DNA of 64,000 nucleotides, taken from Oxobacter pfennigii (GTDB lineage: Bacteria > Bacillota > Clostridia > Clostridiales > Oxobacteraceae). Within the stretch, counting starts at the first letter, position 1, and the number at the start of each line of letters is the position of its first letter. Made by a program: the position numbers and the translations under genes. The DNA lies in contig NZ_LKET01000039.1 of assembly GCF_001317355.1 (NCBI RefSeq), positions 248,001-312,000 of the forward strand, written 5' to 3'. A model generated the notes under the pieces. It saw nothing but the letters and a program-made list of their open reading frames with translations, had not been told where the DNA came from and did no database searches. Shown in pieces: positions 56,069-64,000 of this stretch.

Positions 56069-57085
56069 TTAGGAAAATTGATAGTGGATTTTACGTTCGG
56101 GATCTTTTGTAGACCGACGGAAGACGGTCATGGATGGATTTGTTCCAACGGTATTGGTAATCTCCTGATTACCGTCAACTACCCTTGTTATAGACGTGAG
56201 CCGTTCATTATTGCTTAAGATTACATCAAAAGATATTCCGCCGGTGGCTTCACCGGAAGCATTACAAATAGCAGGCGTATCAGCAATATAAATTCTATCA
56301 TGGATTGTTGAATCAATTTGAGGGACTTTACTTATTGCAGCGTTGATATATAAATGGTAGTCTTTAAGCTTATAACGCCTGTCTTTAAATTGAAAAACCG
56401 CAAAGCCCATATCAGACTTTTCAGTGCTGCCGTCTGTAATAAAGCCGGAAATCATATAGCCTGGCGCTGATTCGTTTTCATAGAAGGAAAAACAGGTTAC
56501 CGATTCACCTACGGATGCGGCAAGAGAGCGATCAAGGAAGTCAGCATCAGCACCGTGCTCCGGGAGTGTTGGAACCAACAAAAACAGCCACTGAAGGCTC
56601 GTGTCGTCGGATGCACCTTGCCCTCGCTCGCTGATATCCTCCCATCCATAGCCTAACAGGGTATCTCCGGAGCCGGTCTGAATGGCCAGATAAAAGTCTT
56701 GACTTCCATCACCTGGAATTCGAAGAATATAAGCATCTGCAATTTGGCGAACATTATATTTCGATGCCCATCCCCTATTATAAGAACAGTAATCTTCCAA
56801 CTCCTCAACAGTTAAAGGATATGTCTCCAGCTTACCAACATACTCCCATGCTTTATCCAGTGCTGCCTTGGTATAAAGCCGATAGTCAGCCGTAATGCAA
56901 AAATCAGGTTCTTTTTCCGTTGTGTGGCTCAAAGATGTATCATACAAAACTTTCTCGACGCGATAGTTTGAACCTATCAAATTTGTCCTATTCATCAAGG
57001 TATTTATTATCAAAGCAATGCACATCACCAAAATAATGACTGCCGTGATTACAACCCAAAACGCGGGCTTTTTATATTTTAACAT
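56069..57085 (-). CDS. Single-span protein resembling the C-terminal part of M56/BlaR1 sensors
   Basis: A 338-residue protein with one helix at about 9-30. The opening LKYKKPAFWVVITAVIILV is the sequence usually seen at the last helix of clostridial M56 (BlaR1-type) proteins, followed there by an outside sensor domain. Here it is the N-terminus, with ATG and GGAGGATT, so the outside domain (about 31-338) stands alone without the protease part. The rest (GYGWEDISERG, GISFDVILSNNERLTS) matches no catalytic family I recognise. It could be a decoy, a partner of an M56 protein, or an old truncation that gained a start. Confidence 0.6.
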   Translation of the reverse strand: MLKYKKPAFWVVITAVIILVMCIALIINTLMNRTNLIGSNYRVEKVLYDTSLSHTTEKEPDFCITADYRLYTKAALDKAWEYVGKLETYPLTVEELEDYCSYNRGWASKYNVRQIADAYILRIPGDGSQDFYLAIQTGSGDTLLGYGWEDISERGQGASDDTSLQWLFLLVPTLPEHGADADFLDRSLAASVGESVTCFSFYENESAPGYMISGFITDGSTEKSDMGFAVFQFKDRRYKLKDYHLYINAAISKVPQIDSTIHDRIYIADTPAICNASGEATGGISFDVILSNNERLTSITRVVDGNQEITNTVGTNPSMTVFRRSTKDPERKIHYQFS

Positions 57086-57247
57086 AATGTAATCCTCCTG
57101 GGTTTAATAGCGTTATGTTTAATGCTAGTTTGACACCATTAAACTAATAAGTCAACATACCTCATCTGAAGGATATTAGCGATATAAAAGTGCATTTTTA
57201 GCATAACATTAATGTACAATATTTGATAAAAATAAGCGAAACTAGTA

Positions 57248-57276
57248 TTGACTTTCATTCTCAATAAGGATATTAT
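57248..57276 (+). promoter_or_regulatory. feo promoter with overlapping Fur box
   Basis: TTGACT (57248-57253), 17 bp spacer, TATTAT (57271-57276). A Fur-like dyad at 57249-57263 matches the 15-base TGATAAT-N-ATTATCA consensus at 11 of 14 fixed positions and covers the -35 box. Repression by iron-loaded Fur is the expected logic. Confidence 0.65.
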
Positions 57277-57345
57277 TAAATTACAATATACGGTAAGTAT
57301 GGTACATTGGCGATAAAATATTATATCTGTGTTAGGAGGGTGCTT

Positions 57346-57561
57346 ATGTTATCATTGGCAAAAGGAAAACTCAATACACCATATACAGTTAATTCTGTTA
57401 ATACTGATCGAGAAGATATTCGCAAGTTTTTATTTACACTGGGATGCTACCCGGGTGAAAGAGTAACAATAATTTCCAAATTGGCATCTAACTATATCAT
57501 TAATATAAAAGACGCAAGATACAGCATAGATGAGGATTTGGCAAAGGCAATTATAGTTTAA
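57346..57561 (+). CDS. feoA: Ferrous iron transport protein A
   Basis: A 71-residue SH3-like FeoA: LFTLGCYPGERVTIISKLASNYIINIKDARYSID with the usual final segment A-x-x-I. It helps FeoB in the cytoplasm. The ATG at 57346 follows TTAGGAGGG; an upstream in-frame TTG at 57307 is not used. It is the first gene of the feo operon, behind a Fur-box promoter. Confidence 0.92.
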   Translation: MLSLAKGKLNTPYTVNSVNTDREDIRKFLFTLGCYPGERVTIISKLASNYIINIKDARYSIDEDLAKAIIV

Positions 57562-57633
57562 TTATTCTTATTGTATCAGATGTAATATTAATTTGAAGTT
57601 AGACGCAACAAACAATTTCTAAGGGGGTAAATT

Positions 57634-59649
57634 ATGAAAATAGCTTTAGCGGGAAACCCAAATAGCGGAAAAACAACATTATTTAATGCTATTACGGGTA
57701 AAATCGAGTATGTTGGTAACTGGCCCGGAGTTACTGTAGAAAAAAAGGCAGGAGATGTTAAACCGAATCTTAATCCCAAAAAGGAAGATTTGGTTGTTGT
57801 AGACTTACCCGGAGCATATTCCATGTCTCCTTATACAAATGAAGAAGCAATAACTAAGGACTTTGTTCAAAACGAAAATCCTGATGCTATCATAAATATT
57901 GTGGATGCAACTAATTTAAGCAGAAGCTTATTCTTTACTACACAATTATTGGAACTGGGCATACCTGTTGTTATTGCACTAAACAAGAGTGATTTGACAG
58001 AGAAAAAAGGCACTATAATAAATGTTCCTGAATTAAGTGATGCATTGAAGTGCCCTGTTATCCAAACCATAGCAACAAAATCCGAAAATAACGGTTTGCT
58101 TGAACTTATTGATTCAGTAGTAACCGTTGTCAAGGCAAAAAAGAAGCAAATTGCTCCTAATATCGGAGGTACAGCAAAAGCCTCTACGAAAGAAGAATTT
58201 GAAAAAGCCGATAAAAAACGATTTGCATTTGTAAACGATATTGTAAGTGAAGTTGAGAGGAAAAAGGTAAGCCCGGAAAAGCAGACCATACAAGACAAGG
58301 TCGACAGAATAATTGCGCACAAATGGCTGGGGATTCCGATTTTTGCCGTAATAGTCTGGCTGGTTTTTTCTATCTCTCAATCTTGGCTTGGACCGATGCT
58401 GGCAGATTATTTTGTAGGCTGGATCGACTCATTGTACGAAGTTGTTGCATCATTGCTGGGCGAAGATGTAAACCCCGTTGTCGCTTCTCTGCTTCTTGAC
58501 GGTATTATTGGCGGCGTAGGCGCTGTTGTTGGTTTCTTACCTTTGATTATGGTCCTATTCTTCTGTTTGGCTCTTTTGGAGGACAGCGGATATATGGCTC
58601 GTGTAGCCGTAGTTTTAGATAGGTTCTTTAAAAGAGTCGGATTATCTGGAAGGTCAATAATACCGATGATTGTAGGTACCGGATGCGGGATACCAGGTGT
58701 TATGGCTACCAGAACCATAAAAAATGAAAGACAAAGACGTACTACTGCGATGTTGGCAACATTTATGCCTTGCGGGGCAAAGCTTCCCATAATTGCTCTT
58801 TTTGCCGGAGTTTTCTTTGGCGATAACAGCTGGGTGGGGACTTCAATGTATTTTTTAGGAATTTTTGTAATTATTATAGGTGCTTTGATTGTAAGACAGA
58901 TTACCGGAGATTTTTCAACTTCTTATTTCATAATGGAGCTTCCGGAATATAGATTCCCAAGTATCAAGAGAGCAGCCATATCCATGATGATGAGAGCAAA
59001 GGCCTTCATTATCAAAGCAGGAACAATTATTCTGGTTTGTAACGCCGCCGTTCAAATTCTGCAAACATTTGATTGGCAATTCCAGGTTGTTGCTGAAACT
59101 GCTCCGGAGACAAGCATATTAGCAAGCATTGCATCTCCTTTGGCTATATTATTTGTTCCCCTTGGTTTTGGTCTCTGGCAGTTTGCGGCAGCAGCCGTAA
59201 CAGGATTCATAGCCAAGGAAAATGTAGTAGGAACATTAGCCGTATGCTTTGGGATAACGAATTTTATTGATGTTGAGGAATTAGCGCTTGTCGGCAGCGG
59301 TGCGGAAGTAAGCTCAATATTTGGCATCACTGCGGTGGCTGGGCTTTCATACCTGGTATTTAACCTTTTCACACCGCCCTGCTTTGCGGCCATCGGCGCC
59401 ATGAATTCTGAATTGGAGTCACGAAAATGGCTTGCGGGCGCTGTTAGCTTTCAACTTAGTATGGGTTATACATTATCCTTCCTAGTATACCAGATTGGCA
59501 CTTTGGTAACTACAGGAACAATTGGAGAAGGATTTGTCCCAGGACTCATTGCTGTTGCTTTAATAGTAGGTTATATCGTTTATTTAATGAGAAAAGGCAG
59601 TAAAAAAAGCATTTCAACATCTGCCGGAATGCAGGGGGTAAATATATGA
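57634..59649 (+). CDS. feoB: Ferrous iron transporter B
   Basis: A 671-residue membrane protein with an N-terminal GTPase: G1 GNPNSGKT at 7-14, G3 DLPG at 57-60, G4 NKSD at 117-120. A helical spacer leads to the membrane core with the two Gate repeats (SGRSIIPMIVGTGCGIPGVMA and the later GAVSFQLSMGYTLSF region). Cysteine in MPCGAKLP is also conserved. It imports Fe2+ under low oxygen. ATG after AAGGGGG. Stop overlaps the start of a small Cys-rich gene. Confidence 0.96.
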   Translation: MKIALAGNPNSGKTTLFNAITGKIEYVGNWPGVTVEKKAGDVKPNLNPKKEDLVVVDLPGAYSMSPYTNEEAITKDFVQNENPDAIINIVDATNLSRSLFFTTQLLELGIPVVIALNKSDLTEKKGTIINVPELSDALKCPVIQTIATKSENNGLLELIDSVVTVVKAKKKQIAPNIGGTAKASTKEEFEKADKKRFAFVNDIVSEVERKKVSPEKQTIQDKVDRIIAHKWLGIPIFAVIVWLVFSISQSWLGPMLADYFVGWIDSLYEVVASLLGEDVNPVVASLLLDGIIGGVGAVVGFLPLIMVLFFCLALLEDSGYMARVAVVLDRFFKRVGLSGRSIIPMIVGTGCGIPGVMATRTIKNERQRRTTAMLATFMPCGAKLPIIALFAGVFFGDNSWVGTSMYFLGIFVIIIGALIVRQITGDFSTSYFIMELPEYRFPSIKRAAISMMMRAKAFIIKAGTIILVCNAAVQILQTFDWQFQVVAETAPETSILASIASPLAILFVPLGFGLWQFAAAAVTGFIAKENVVGTLAVCFGITNFIDVEELALVGSGAEVSSIFGITAVAGLSYLVFNLFTPPCFAAIGAMNSELESRKWLAGAVSFQLSMGYTLSFLVYQIGTLVTTGTIGEGFVPGLIAVALIVGYIVYLMRKGSKKSISTSAGMQGVNI

Positions 59650-59786
59650 GTGGAGTAGATTATATCGTTATTGCTGTATGTGCCGCATTTATTGGTTTAG
59701 GCATATACAAAATCAGAAAGGATAAAAAAAGAGGTGTAAAGTGCCCCGGATGCGGAGAATGCGGCGGCGAATGCCTCGATAAATAA
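59646..59786 (+). CDS. FeoB-associated Cys-rich membrane protein
   Basis: A 46-residue protein with one helix (YIVIAVCAAFIGLGIYKI) and a C-terminal cysteine cluster CPGCGECGGEC. It begins inside the feoB stop (ATGA), so translation is coupled. Such small proteins accompany feoB in Clostridia, perhaps as an iron chaperone or FeoC replacement; the role is not established. It is shorter than usual gene-calling limits. Confidence 0.85.
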   Translation: MSGVDYIVIAVCAAFIGLGIYKIRKDKKRGVKCPGCGECGGECLDK

Positions 59787-59830
59787 CTGAATAAGTCTAA
59801 ATAATATAAGTTACTGACGAGAAAAAAACA

Positions 59831-59880
59831 AAAAGCCCATCTTTGCAGATTAAATAATTCTGTATAGATGGGCTTTTATT
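59831..59880 (+). terminator. Terminator after the feo operon
   Basis: Perfect 12 bp arms, AAAAGCCCATCT (59831-59842) and AGATGGGCTTTT (59866-59877), across a 23-base loop, then TT. Confidence 0.75.
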
Positions 59881-60064
59881 ACGCAATAACAAGGTTTCCG
59901 GGGCTGCCAGTAATCTATAATAGGCTATAGCGGGTGGGTTTTCTTATTTTTCAGTATCGCCAAACTTATTAGTATTTATTGACATCCAATAGTTGCCATG
60001 ATAAAATATGAATGAATTAAAAAATATTCATTCATATTATTTAGTTACTTGGGGGTAATCATTT

Positions 60065-60640
60065 TTGAGTGATAAAAAAGATATAATTTATAAATGCGGT
60101 AAAGAGATATTTGAGAAAAAGGGCTTTAAAGATACAAATGTGGCTGAGATAATGAAGCAGGCTGGTATGGCCACAGGAACATTCTACAATTACTATGCTT
60201 CGAAGGATAAACTTTTCATGGAGATATATAACGACGAAAATGTAAAGCTTAAAAGCAGCATAATGGCATCACTGGATATAGAAGCAAACCCCATACTTGT
60301 TGTCCGGGAGATGATGATGAAAAACCTTCAAGGGATGATGGAAAACCCCATATTGCGAGAATGGTATAACAGAGATGTTTTTCAGAAGCTTGAACAAAGC
60401 TTCCGTGAGGAAAACGGTGCCGGTCAGGTGGATTTTCTTTATAATAGCTTTGTCGAGGTCATCAGAAAATGGCAGATTCATGGGAAGATGCGTTCTGATA
60501 TCGATGCAGAGATGATTATGGCCATATTCGGAGCACTGGTAAATGTTGAAACACACAAGGCAGAAATAGGACTTAAATATTTTCCTGAAGTGATTGAATA
60601 TCTTGCAGAATTTACAATGAAAGGATTAATGAATAATTAG
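60065..60640 (+). CDS. TetR-family regulator
   Basis: A 191-residue TetR protein: helix-turn-helix TNVAEIMKQAGMATGTFYNYYASKDKLF at about 23-50 and a ligand domain with a hydrophobic pocket after it. The TTG start follows GGGGGT. It leads a run of five same-direction genes for redox and metal proteins. A short AT-rich dyad-like ATTCATTCATATT region before it (60015-60045) may be the operator. Ligand unknown. Confidence 0.9.
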   Translation: MSDKKDIIYKCGKEIFEKKGFKDTNVAEIMKQAGMATGTFYNYYASKDKLFMEIYNDENVKLKSSIMASLDIEANPILVVREMMMKNLQGMMENPILREWYNRDVFQKLEQSFREENGAGQVDFLYNSFVEVIRKWQIHGKMRSDIDAEMIMAIFGALVNVETHKAEIGLKYFPEVIEYLAEFTMKGLMNN

Positions 60641-60669
60641 TATTTTAATTAAGAAAGAAGGATATTATT

Positions 60670-61101
60670 ATGAAGAATGTGTCTGTTGTATATGCAACAA
60701 AAACACAGCACTCGCGAAAAATTGCGGAGGCCATAGGGAAGGAGCTTGGCACTGAAACGAAAAAAATATCAGGAAGTTCACAGCCTGAAAAAACAGATCT
60801 GCTTTTTCTTGTAGGAGGTATTTATGGAGGCAAGTGCAATCCCGAACTTTTATCCTATGCCGAAAAGCTTACCTCTTCCCTTGTTAATAAGGCGGTGCTT
60901 GTGACATCCAGTGTATCGACAAGTCTTAGAAGTCAGAGTGATATACGCAAGGTTCTTTTAGAAAAAGGCATTGATATTATAGACGAGATAACCTGTACCG
61001 GAGGGTTTCTTTTTATAAATTTTACCCATCCTGATAAGAAGGATATTCAAACTATTGCAAATGCTGCAAAAGTTATATCGGAGAAAGCAGTGATAAAATG
61101 A
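60670..61101 (+). CDS. Flavodoxin-like protein
   Basis: A 143-residue flavodoxin fold: FMN phosphate loop VVYATKTQHSRKIAEAI (residues 4-20), then LFLVGGIYGG and LVTSSVSTSLRS around the flavin ring, and CTGGFLFINFTHP near the C-terminus. It is likely a small electron carrier or FMN protein. Start 29 bases after the TetR stop; its stop overlaps the next gene by 4 bases, so the two flavin proteins are made together. Confidence 0.85.
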   Translation: MKNVSVVYATKTQHSRKIAEAIGKELGTETKKISGSSQPEKTDLLFLVGGIYGGKCNPELLSYAEKLTSSLVNKAVLVTSSVSTSLRSQSDIRKVLLEKGIDIIDEITCTGGFLFINFTHPDKKDIQTIANAAKVISEKAVIK

Positions 61102-61865
61102 AAAAAATTACTGCATTTATAGGTACAGCAAGTAAACAGGCTACCTGGCAAGCTGTCAGTGTATTTGAAAAAAATCTGAAGGAACTCGGTGACGTTGAAT
61201 TTGAAGCTGTATTTCTTAATGAATGCAGCCTTGAATATTGCCTTGGCTGCAAAATGTGTTTTGATAAAGGCGAACAATTTTGTTTACTGAAAGACGATAG
61301 GGATGCATTGCTTGAGAAAATGGAGAATTCAGATGGAGTTATATTCGCTACGCCCAGCTATGCGTTTCAGGTAACTGCGCGGATGAAGAACTTTATAGAT
61401 CGTATGGCATTCATACTCCACAGGCCTAGATTCTTTGGAAAGACCTTCATGGCTATTGTCACTCAAGGCATTCCAACCGGAGGCAATGTGCAAAAATACC
61501 TGGAAAACTTAGGCGCAAGTCTTGGATTTGACGTGACAAGAGGGTGCAATCTGTGGACAATGGCACCTATGTCCGAAAACCGTATGAAGAAATTCAACGA
61601 AAAGATCAAACAGGCATCAAAGAGATTTTATAAGGGTTTAAGTCGTAAAACAAAGTTAATACCTTCGATATATAAACTGATGATGTTCCGGACCAGCAGG
61701 TCGGGTATCCGCTCTGCAAAGTCAAAGTTCTATGATTACAGCTATTTCTATGAAAAAGGCTGGTTTGAGTCAGACTATTACTATGATGTGAGGCTGGGGC
61801 CTATAAAGATGATGTTGGGTAGCATTTTTGACTGGCTTGGGGTACAGGTTGCTAAACGAATGTAG
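61098..61865 (+). CDS. NAD(P)H-dependent FMN oxidoreductase with Cys cluster
   Basis: A 255-residue flavodoxin-fold oxidoreductase: FIGTASKQATWQAV at the start, ATPSYAFQVTARMKNFIDRMAF for FMN and a cysteine run YCLGCKMCFDKGEQFC (about residues 47-62) like that of iron-sulfur flavoproteins. The C-terminal 80 residues are a helical extension not in the small reductases. It overlaps the flavodoxin-like gene by 4 bases and probably works with it. Confidence 0.85.
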   Translation: MKKITAFIGTASKQATWQAVSVFEKNLKELGDVEFEAVFLNECSLEYCLGCKMCFDKGEQFCLLKDDRDALLEKMENSDGVIFATPSYAFQVTARMKNFIDRMAFILHRPRFFGKTFMAIVTQGIPTGGNVQKYLENLGASLGFDVTRGCNLWTMAPMSENRMKKFNEKIKQASKRFYKGLSRKTKLIPSIYKLMMFRTSRSGIRSAKSKFYDYSYFYEKGWFESDYYYDVRLGPIKMMLGSIFDWLGVQVAKRM

Positions 61866-61912
61866 GAAGTATATGTTAACCGAATAAATTAACTGATTTA
61901 TGGAGGAATGGT

Positions 61913-62320
61913 TTGAATAAGAATATTAAAAATATAGCTTTGTCGACATGCGGTTGGTTATTGCTTTCTTTGGCTTTTGCTGCAGTATTTATACCGGTTT
62001 TGCCCACCACTCCTTTAGTATTGCTGGCAGCAGTGTGCTTTTCTTCCGGCAATCCTAAAATGTCTCAGGGGCTGGAGAAAAGTTATGTTTTTGGACCATA
62101 TATCGTTGCGTGGAGGACCAAACAGGGAATATCCAAAGAAAGAAAAATAGCAGCTATCTTTGTCTTATGGCTAATGCTTTTAATATCCATGGTTATGGTT
62201 CGAAAGATATGGCTTGTGGTATTCTTAACTTTGGTTGGCATTGGCGTTACCATTCATCTCGTTATGCTGAAAACAGCTGTAAAACCCAACAATGGATATG
62301 AGGGGAGTGAGGAAATATGA
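61913..62320 (+). CDS. YbaN/DUF454 membrane protein
   Basis: A 135-residue membrane protein with about four helices. The opening GWLLLSLAFAAVFIPVLPTTPLVLLAAVCF and the RKIAAIFVLWLMLLISM region define the YbaN/DUF454 family, of unknown function. TTG start eight bases after GGAGG. Its stop overlaps the CDGSH gene start (ATGA). Confidence 0.88.
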   Translation: MNKNIKNIALSTCGWLLLSLAFAAVFIPVLPTTPLVLLAAVCFSSGNPKMSQGLEKSYVFGPYIVAWRTKQGISKERKIAAIFVLWLMLLISMVMVRKIWLVVFLTLVGIGVTIHLVMLKTAVKPNNGYEGSEEI

Positions 62321-63006
62321 GTAATAATCATAGCCCAAAGATTAAGATAATCAAGGATGGACCTTACATCGTAACCGGTAAAGTGCCATTAGGTGAAAAA
62401 GTAATATTATCAAATGAAGAGGGCAGTGAATTCATAGAAGGGCGAAAGTTTCCTCAATCTGAAGAATATGCCCTCTGCCGCTGCGGTAAATCCAAGAATC
62501 CGCCTTTTTGTGATGGTTCTCATGTGAGTTCAAATTTTATAGGTACCGAAACAGCATCAAAATTAAGATATGAGGATAGAGCAGCGTTACAGAAGGGTTC
62601 TTCTATAGACCTCTATGATGATGACAGGTGTGCATATGCAAGGTTCTGTCATGGAAAAAACGGCAGCACGTGGGATCTAGTTGAAGAGTCTCATGATGAA
62701 GAAAATAAAAAAGAAGCAATAAGAACAGCCAGTAATTGTCCGGCAGGAAGATTAACAGCAGTGGATAAAAACGGAGAAATAATTGAACCGCCATATGAAC
62801 CGGCCATAGAAATCCTTCAAGACCCTGATAATAATGCAAGTGCAGGTATTTTTATCAAAGGGATGATTCCTTTAGAGTCAGCAGATGGTGCACTTTACGA
62901 AACAAGGAATCGCTATGTCCTTTGCCGATGCGGAGCATCGAAAAACAAGCCCTTTTGTGATGCAACGCATATAGATGTAGGGTACTCAGATGATAATAGA
63001 AAGTGA
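62317..63006 (+). CDS. CDGSH iron-sulfur protein with divergent ferredoxin domain
   Basis: A 229-residue protein with three parts. Residues about 47-68 are a CDGSH site (CRCGKSKNPPFCDGSH, three Cys and one His for a 2Fe-2S cluster). Residues about 90-150 match a divergent 4Fe-4S ferredoxin-like domain (RCAYARFCH, NCPAGRLTAV). Residues about 200-222 hold a second CDGSH site, with AT in place of GS (CRCGASKNKPFCDATH). Such proteins move clusters or electrons in the cytoplasm. It is coupled to the YbaN gene. Confidence 0.9.
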   Translation: MSNNHSPKIKIIKDGPYIVTGKVPLGEKVILSNEEGSEFIEGRKFPQSEEYALCRCGKSKNPPFCDGSHVSSNFIGTETASKLRYEDRAALQKGSSIDLYDDDRCAYARFCHGKNGSTWDLVEESHDEENKKEAIRTASNCPAGRLTAVDKNGEIIEPPYEPAIEILQDPDNNASAGIFIKGMIPLESADGALYETRNRYVLCRCGASKNKPFCDATHIDVGYSDDNRK

Positions 63007-63031
63007 AATATACATATAAGGGGGGATTAAG

Positions 63032-63841
63032 TTGGAATTTTCAAATGTTCTATTTGCATTTTCCATAACGCTTTTTGCAGGTCTTTCCACAGGAATAGGC
63101 AGTGCCCTTTCGTTGCTTACAAATAAAACAAGCACAAAATTTTTATCTATAGCATTAGGTTTTTCCGCAGGGGTAATGGTTTATGTATCTTTTGTTGAAA
63201 TACTTGCTAAAGCCAAAGAAACTTTAATATCTGTTCTTGGAGTAAAGAATGGAACATGGGCTGCAGTAGGCAGTTTTTTCTTCGGTATATTGTTTATTGC
63301 TATTATCGATAAACTCATTCCTTCTTCAGAGAACCCTCACGAAGTGCATACAGTAGAAGAAATGGATGGAAAAAGTGAAGAGCATAAGTCAAATTTAATG
63401 CGAATGGGATTATTCACAGCATTGGCAATAGGAATTCACAATTTCCCTGAAGGAATAGCGGTATTCACAGCTGCACTAAGTAATCCAAAGCTTGGAATAC
63501 CCATTGCATTTGCCATTGCCATTCATAATATTCCGGAAGGCATTGCTGTTGCAGTACCCATATTCTATGCCACAGGAAGCAGAAAAAAAGCCTTCAGATT
63601 ATCATTCTTATCAGGATTGGCAGAACCTATAGGGGGGCTTATAGGGTATTTGCTTCTGGCAAAGTTTTTCAATGATGCCATGTTAGGTTTTATTTTTGCT
63701 TCTGTGGCAGGAATAATGGTATATATTAGTATTGATGAACTGCTTCCGGCTGCAAGAGAATATGGAGAGCATCATCTTTCTATTTATGGAATGATTGCAG
63801 GGATGGCCGTGATGGCTTTGAGCCTCCTATTGTTTATATGA
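63032..63841 (+). CDS. zupT: ZIP-family metal transporter, ZupT-like
   Basis: A 269-residue transporter with eight helices and the ZIP metal site in helices four and five: [10 protein letters not shown] and [15 protein letters not shown] polar loop with histidines ([21 protein letters not shown]) lies between helices three and four. It imports zinc and perhaps iron or manganese. TTG start after AGGGGGGA. Last gene of the run that begins with TetR; whether it is controlled by it is unknown. Confidence 0.92.
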   Translation: MEFSNVLFAFSITLFAGLSTGIGSALSLLTNKTSTKFLSIALGFSAGVMVYVSFVEILAKAKETLISVLGVKNGTWAAVGSFFFGILFIAIIDKLIPSSENPHEVHTVEEMDGKSEEHKSNLMRMGLFTALAIGIHNFPEGIAVFTAALSNPKLGIPIAFAIAIHNIPEGIAVAVPIFYATGSRKKAFRLSFLSGLAEPIGGLIGYLLLAKFFNDAMLGFIFASVAGIMVYISIDELLPAAREYGEHHLSIYGMIAGMAVMALSLLLFI

Positions 63842-63991
63842 TCCTTATTGGGAGGTGGCAAGTTAACAATATATGCATTCTTTTTGAGTTGGATGGTTTA
63901 CTGCTCATTTTCAGACAGCAGATGAATTGGAGGATAAGGAGATATTGATATATTAATATTTGTAAAAATAAGTAGAGGGTGGAGTGATTTG

Positions 63992-64000
63992 ATGGATAGA
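63992..64000 (+). CDS. Start of a gene cut by the window end
   Basis: ATG at 63992 (or TTG at 63989) after a GAGGGTGGAGTG ribosome site; only three codons are visible, so the product is unknown. The 63842-63991 gap holds nothing else recognised. Confidence 0.35.

Overview
The window looks like a chromosome segment of an anaerobic, low-GC Firmicute of the class Clostridia. The main signs are a complete D-proline reductase (Stickland) operon, a FeoA/FeoB/FeoB-associated iron uptake operon, a Bce-type two-component/ABC cassette, strong AGGAGG-type ribosome binding sites and clostridial families (CBO0543, CBO2463/CBO2479, DUF4179 anti-sigma). No phage block, insertion sequence, CRISPR array, rRNA or tRNA gene was seen.

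Layout: 1-0.85 kb, end of a DUF318-type permease and a CGGC-domain protein. 1.2-3.8 kb, a rifamycin phosphotransferase-type enzyme behind a long inverted repeat. 4.1-14.8 kb, single accessory genes: MarR-GNAT fusion, Asp/Glu racemase, methyltransferases, DUF4256, a soluble sugar dehydrogenase-like propeller, a GNAT and a GC-richer large catalase. 15-20.4 kb, two signalling pairs: a substrate-binding-domain histidine kinase with a divergent OmpR-type regulator, and an AgrC/AgrA-like pair facing a small cystatin-like gene. 20.7-23.0 kb, a three-gene cassette (tail-assembly-chaperone-like Zn-knuckle protein, DUF6765 protein with a metal-site-like motif, PLAT-domain protein with a possible pore-forming tail). 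This is the least familiar module here. 23.4-29.2 kb, a BceRS-BceAB-like set ending in an S41 protease lipoprotein. 29.7-32.4 kb, ECF sigma/DUF4179 pair and an anchored trypsin-like protease. 32.4-40.3 kb, RidA, a LysR regulator and prdC-prdA-orf-prdB-prdF-aminotransferase. 40.3-50.6 kb, a mixed region with at least four decayed genes (S66 peptidase, HxlR, a PAS fragment, a choice-of-anchor I protein) between intact ones (Ca2+/Na+ antiporter, UppP, RlmCD-type methyltransferase, cysteine hydrolase, nitroreductase/Rrf2). 50.7-57.1 kb, flavin and small regulatory genes. 57.2-59.9 kb, feo operon behind a Fur-box promoter. 60-63.8 kb, a TetR-led redox cluster ending in a ZIP transporter.

How genes work together: PrdF supplies D-proline to PrdAB, PrdC delivers electrons, and the divergent LysR probably controls the operon. 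PrdB has Cys codons where the known enzyme carries selenocysteine, so the reductase is probably selenium-independent. The Bce set, the ECF pair and UppP point to cell-envelope stress defence. The nitroreductase/Rrf2 pair shares three identical-format operators. Functional names rest on sequence motifs recalled from protein families; no database search was run.
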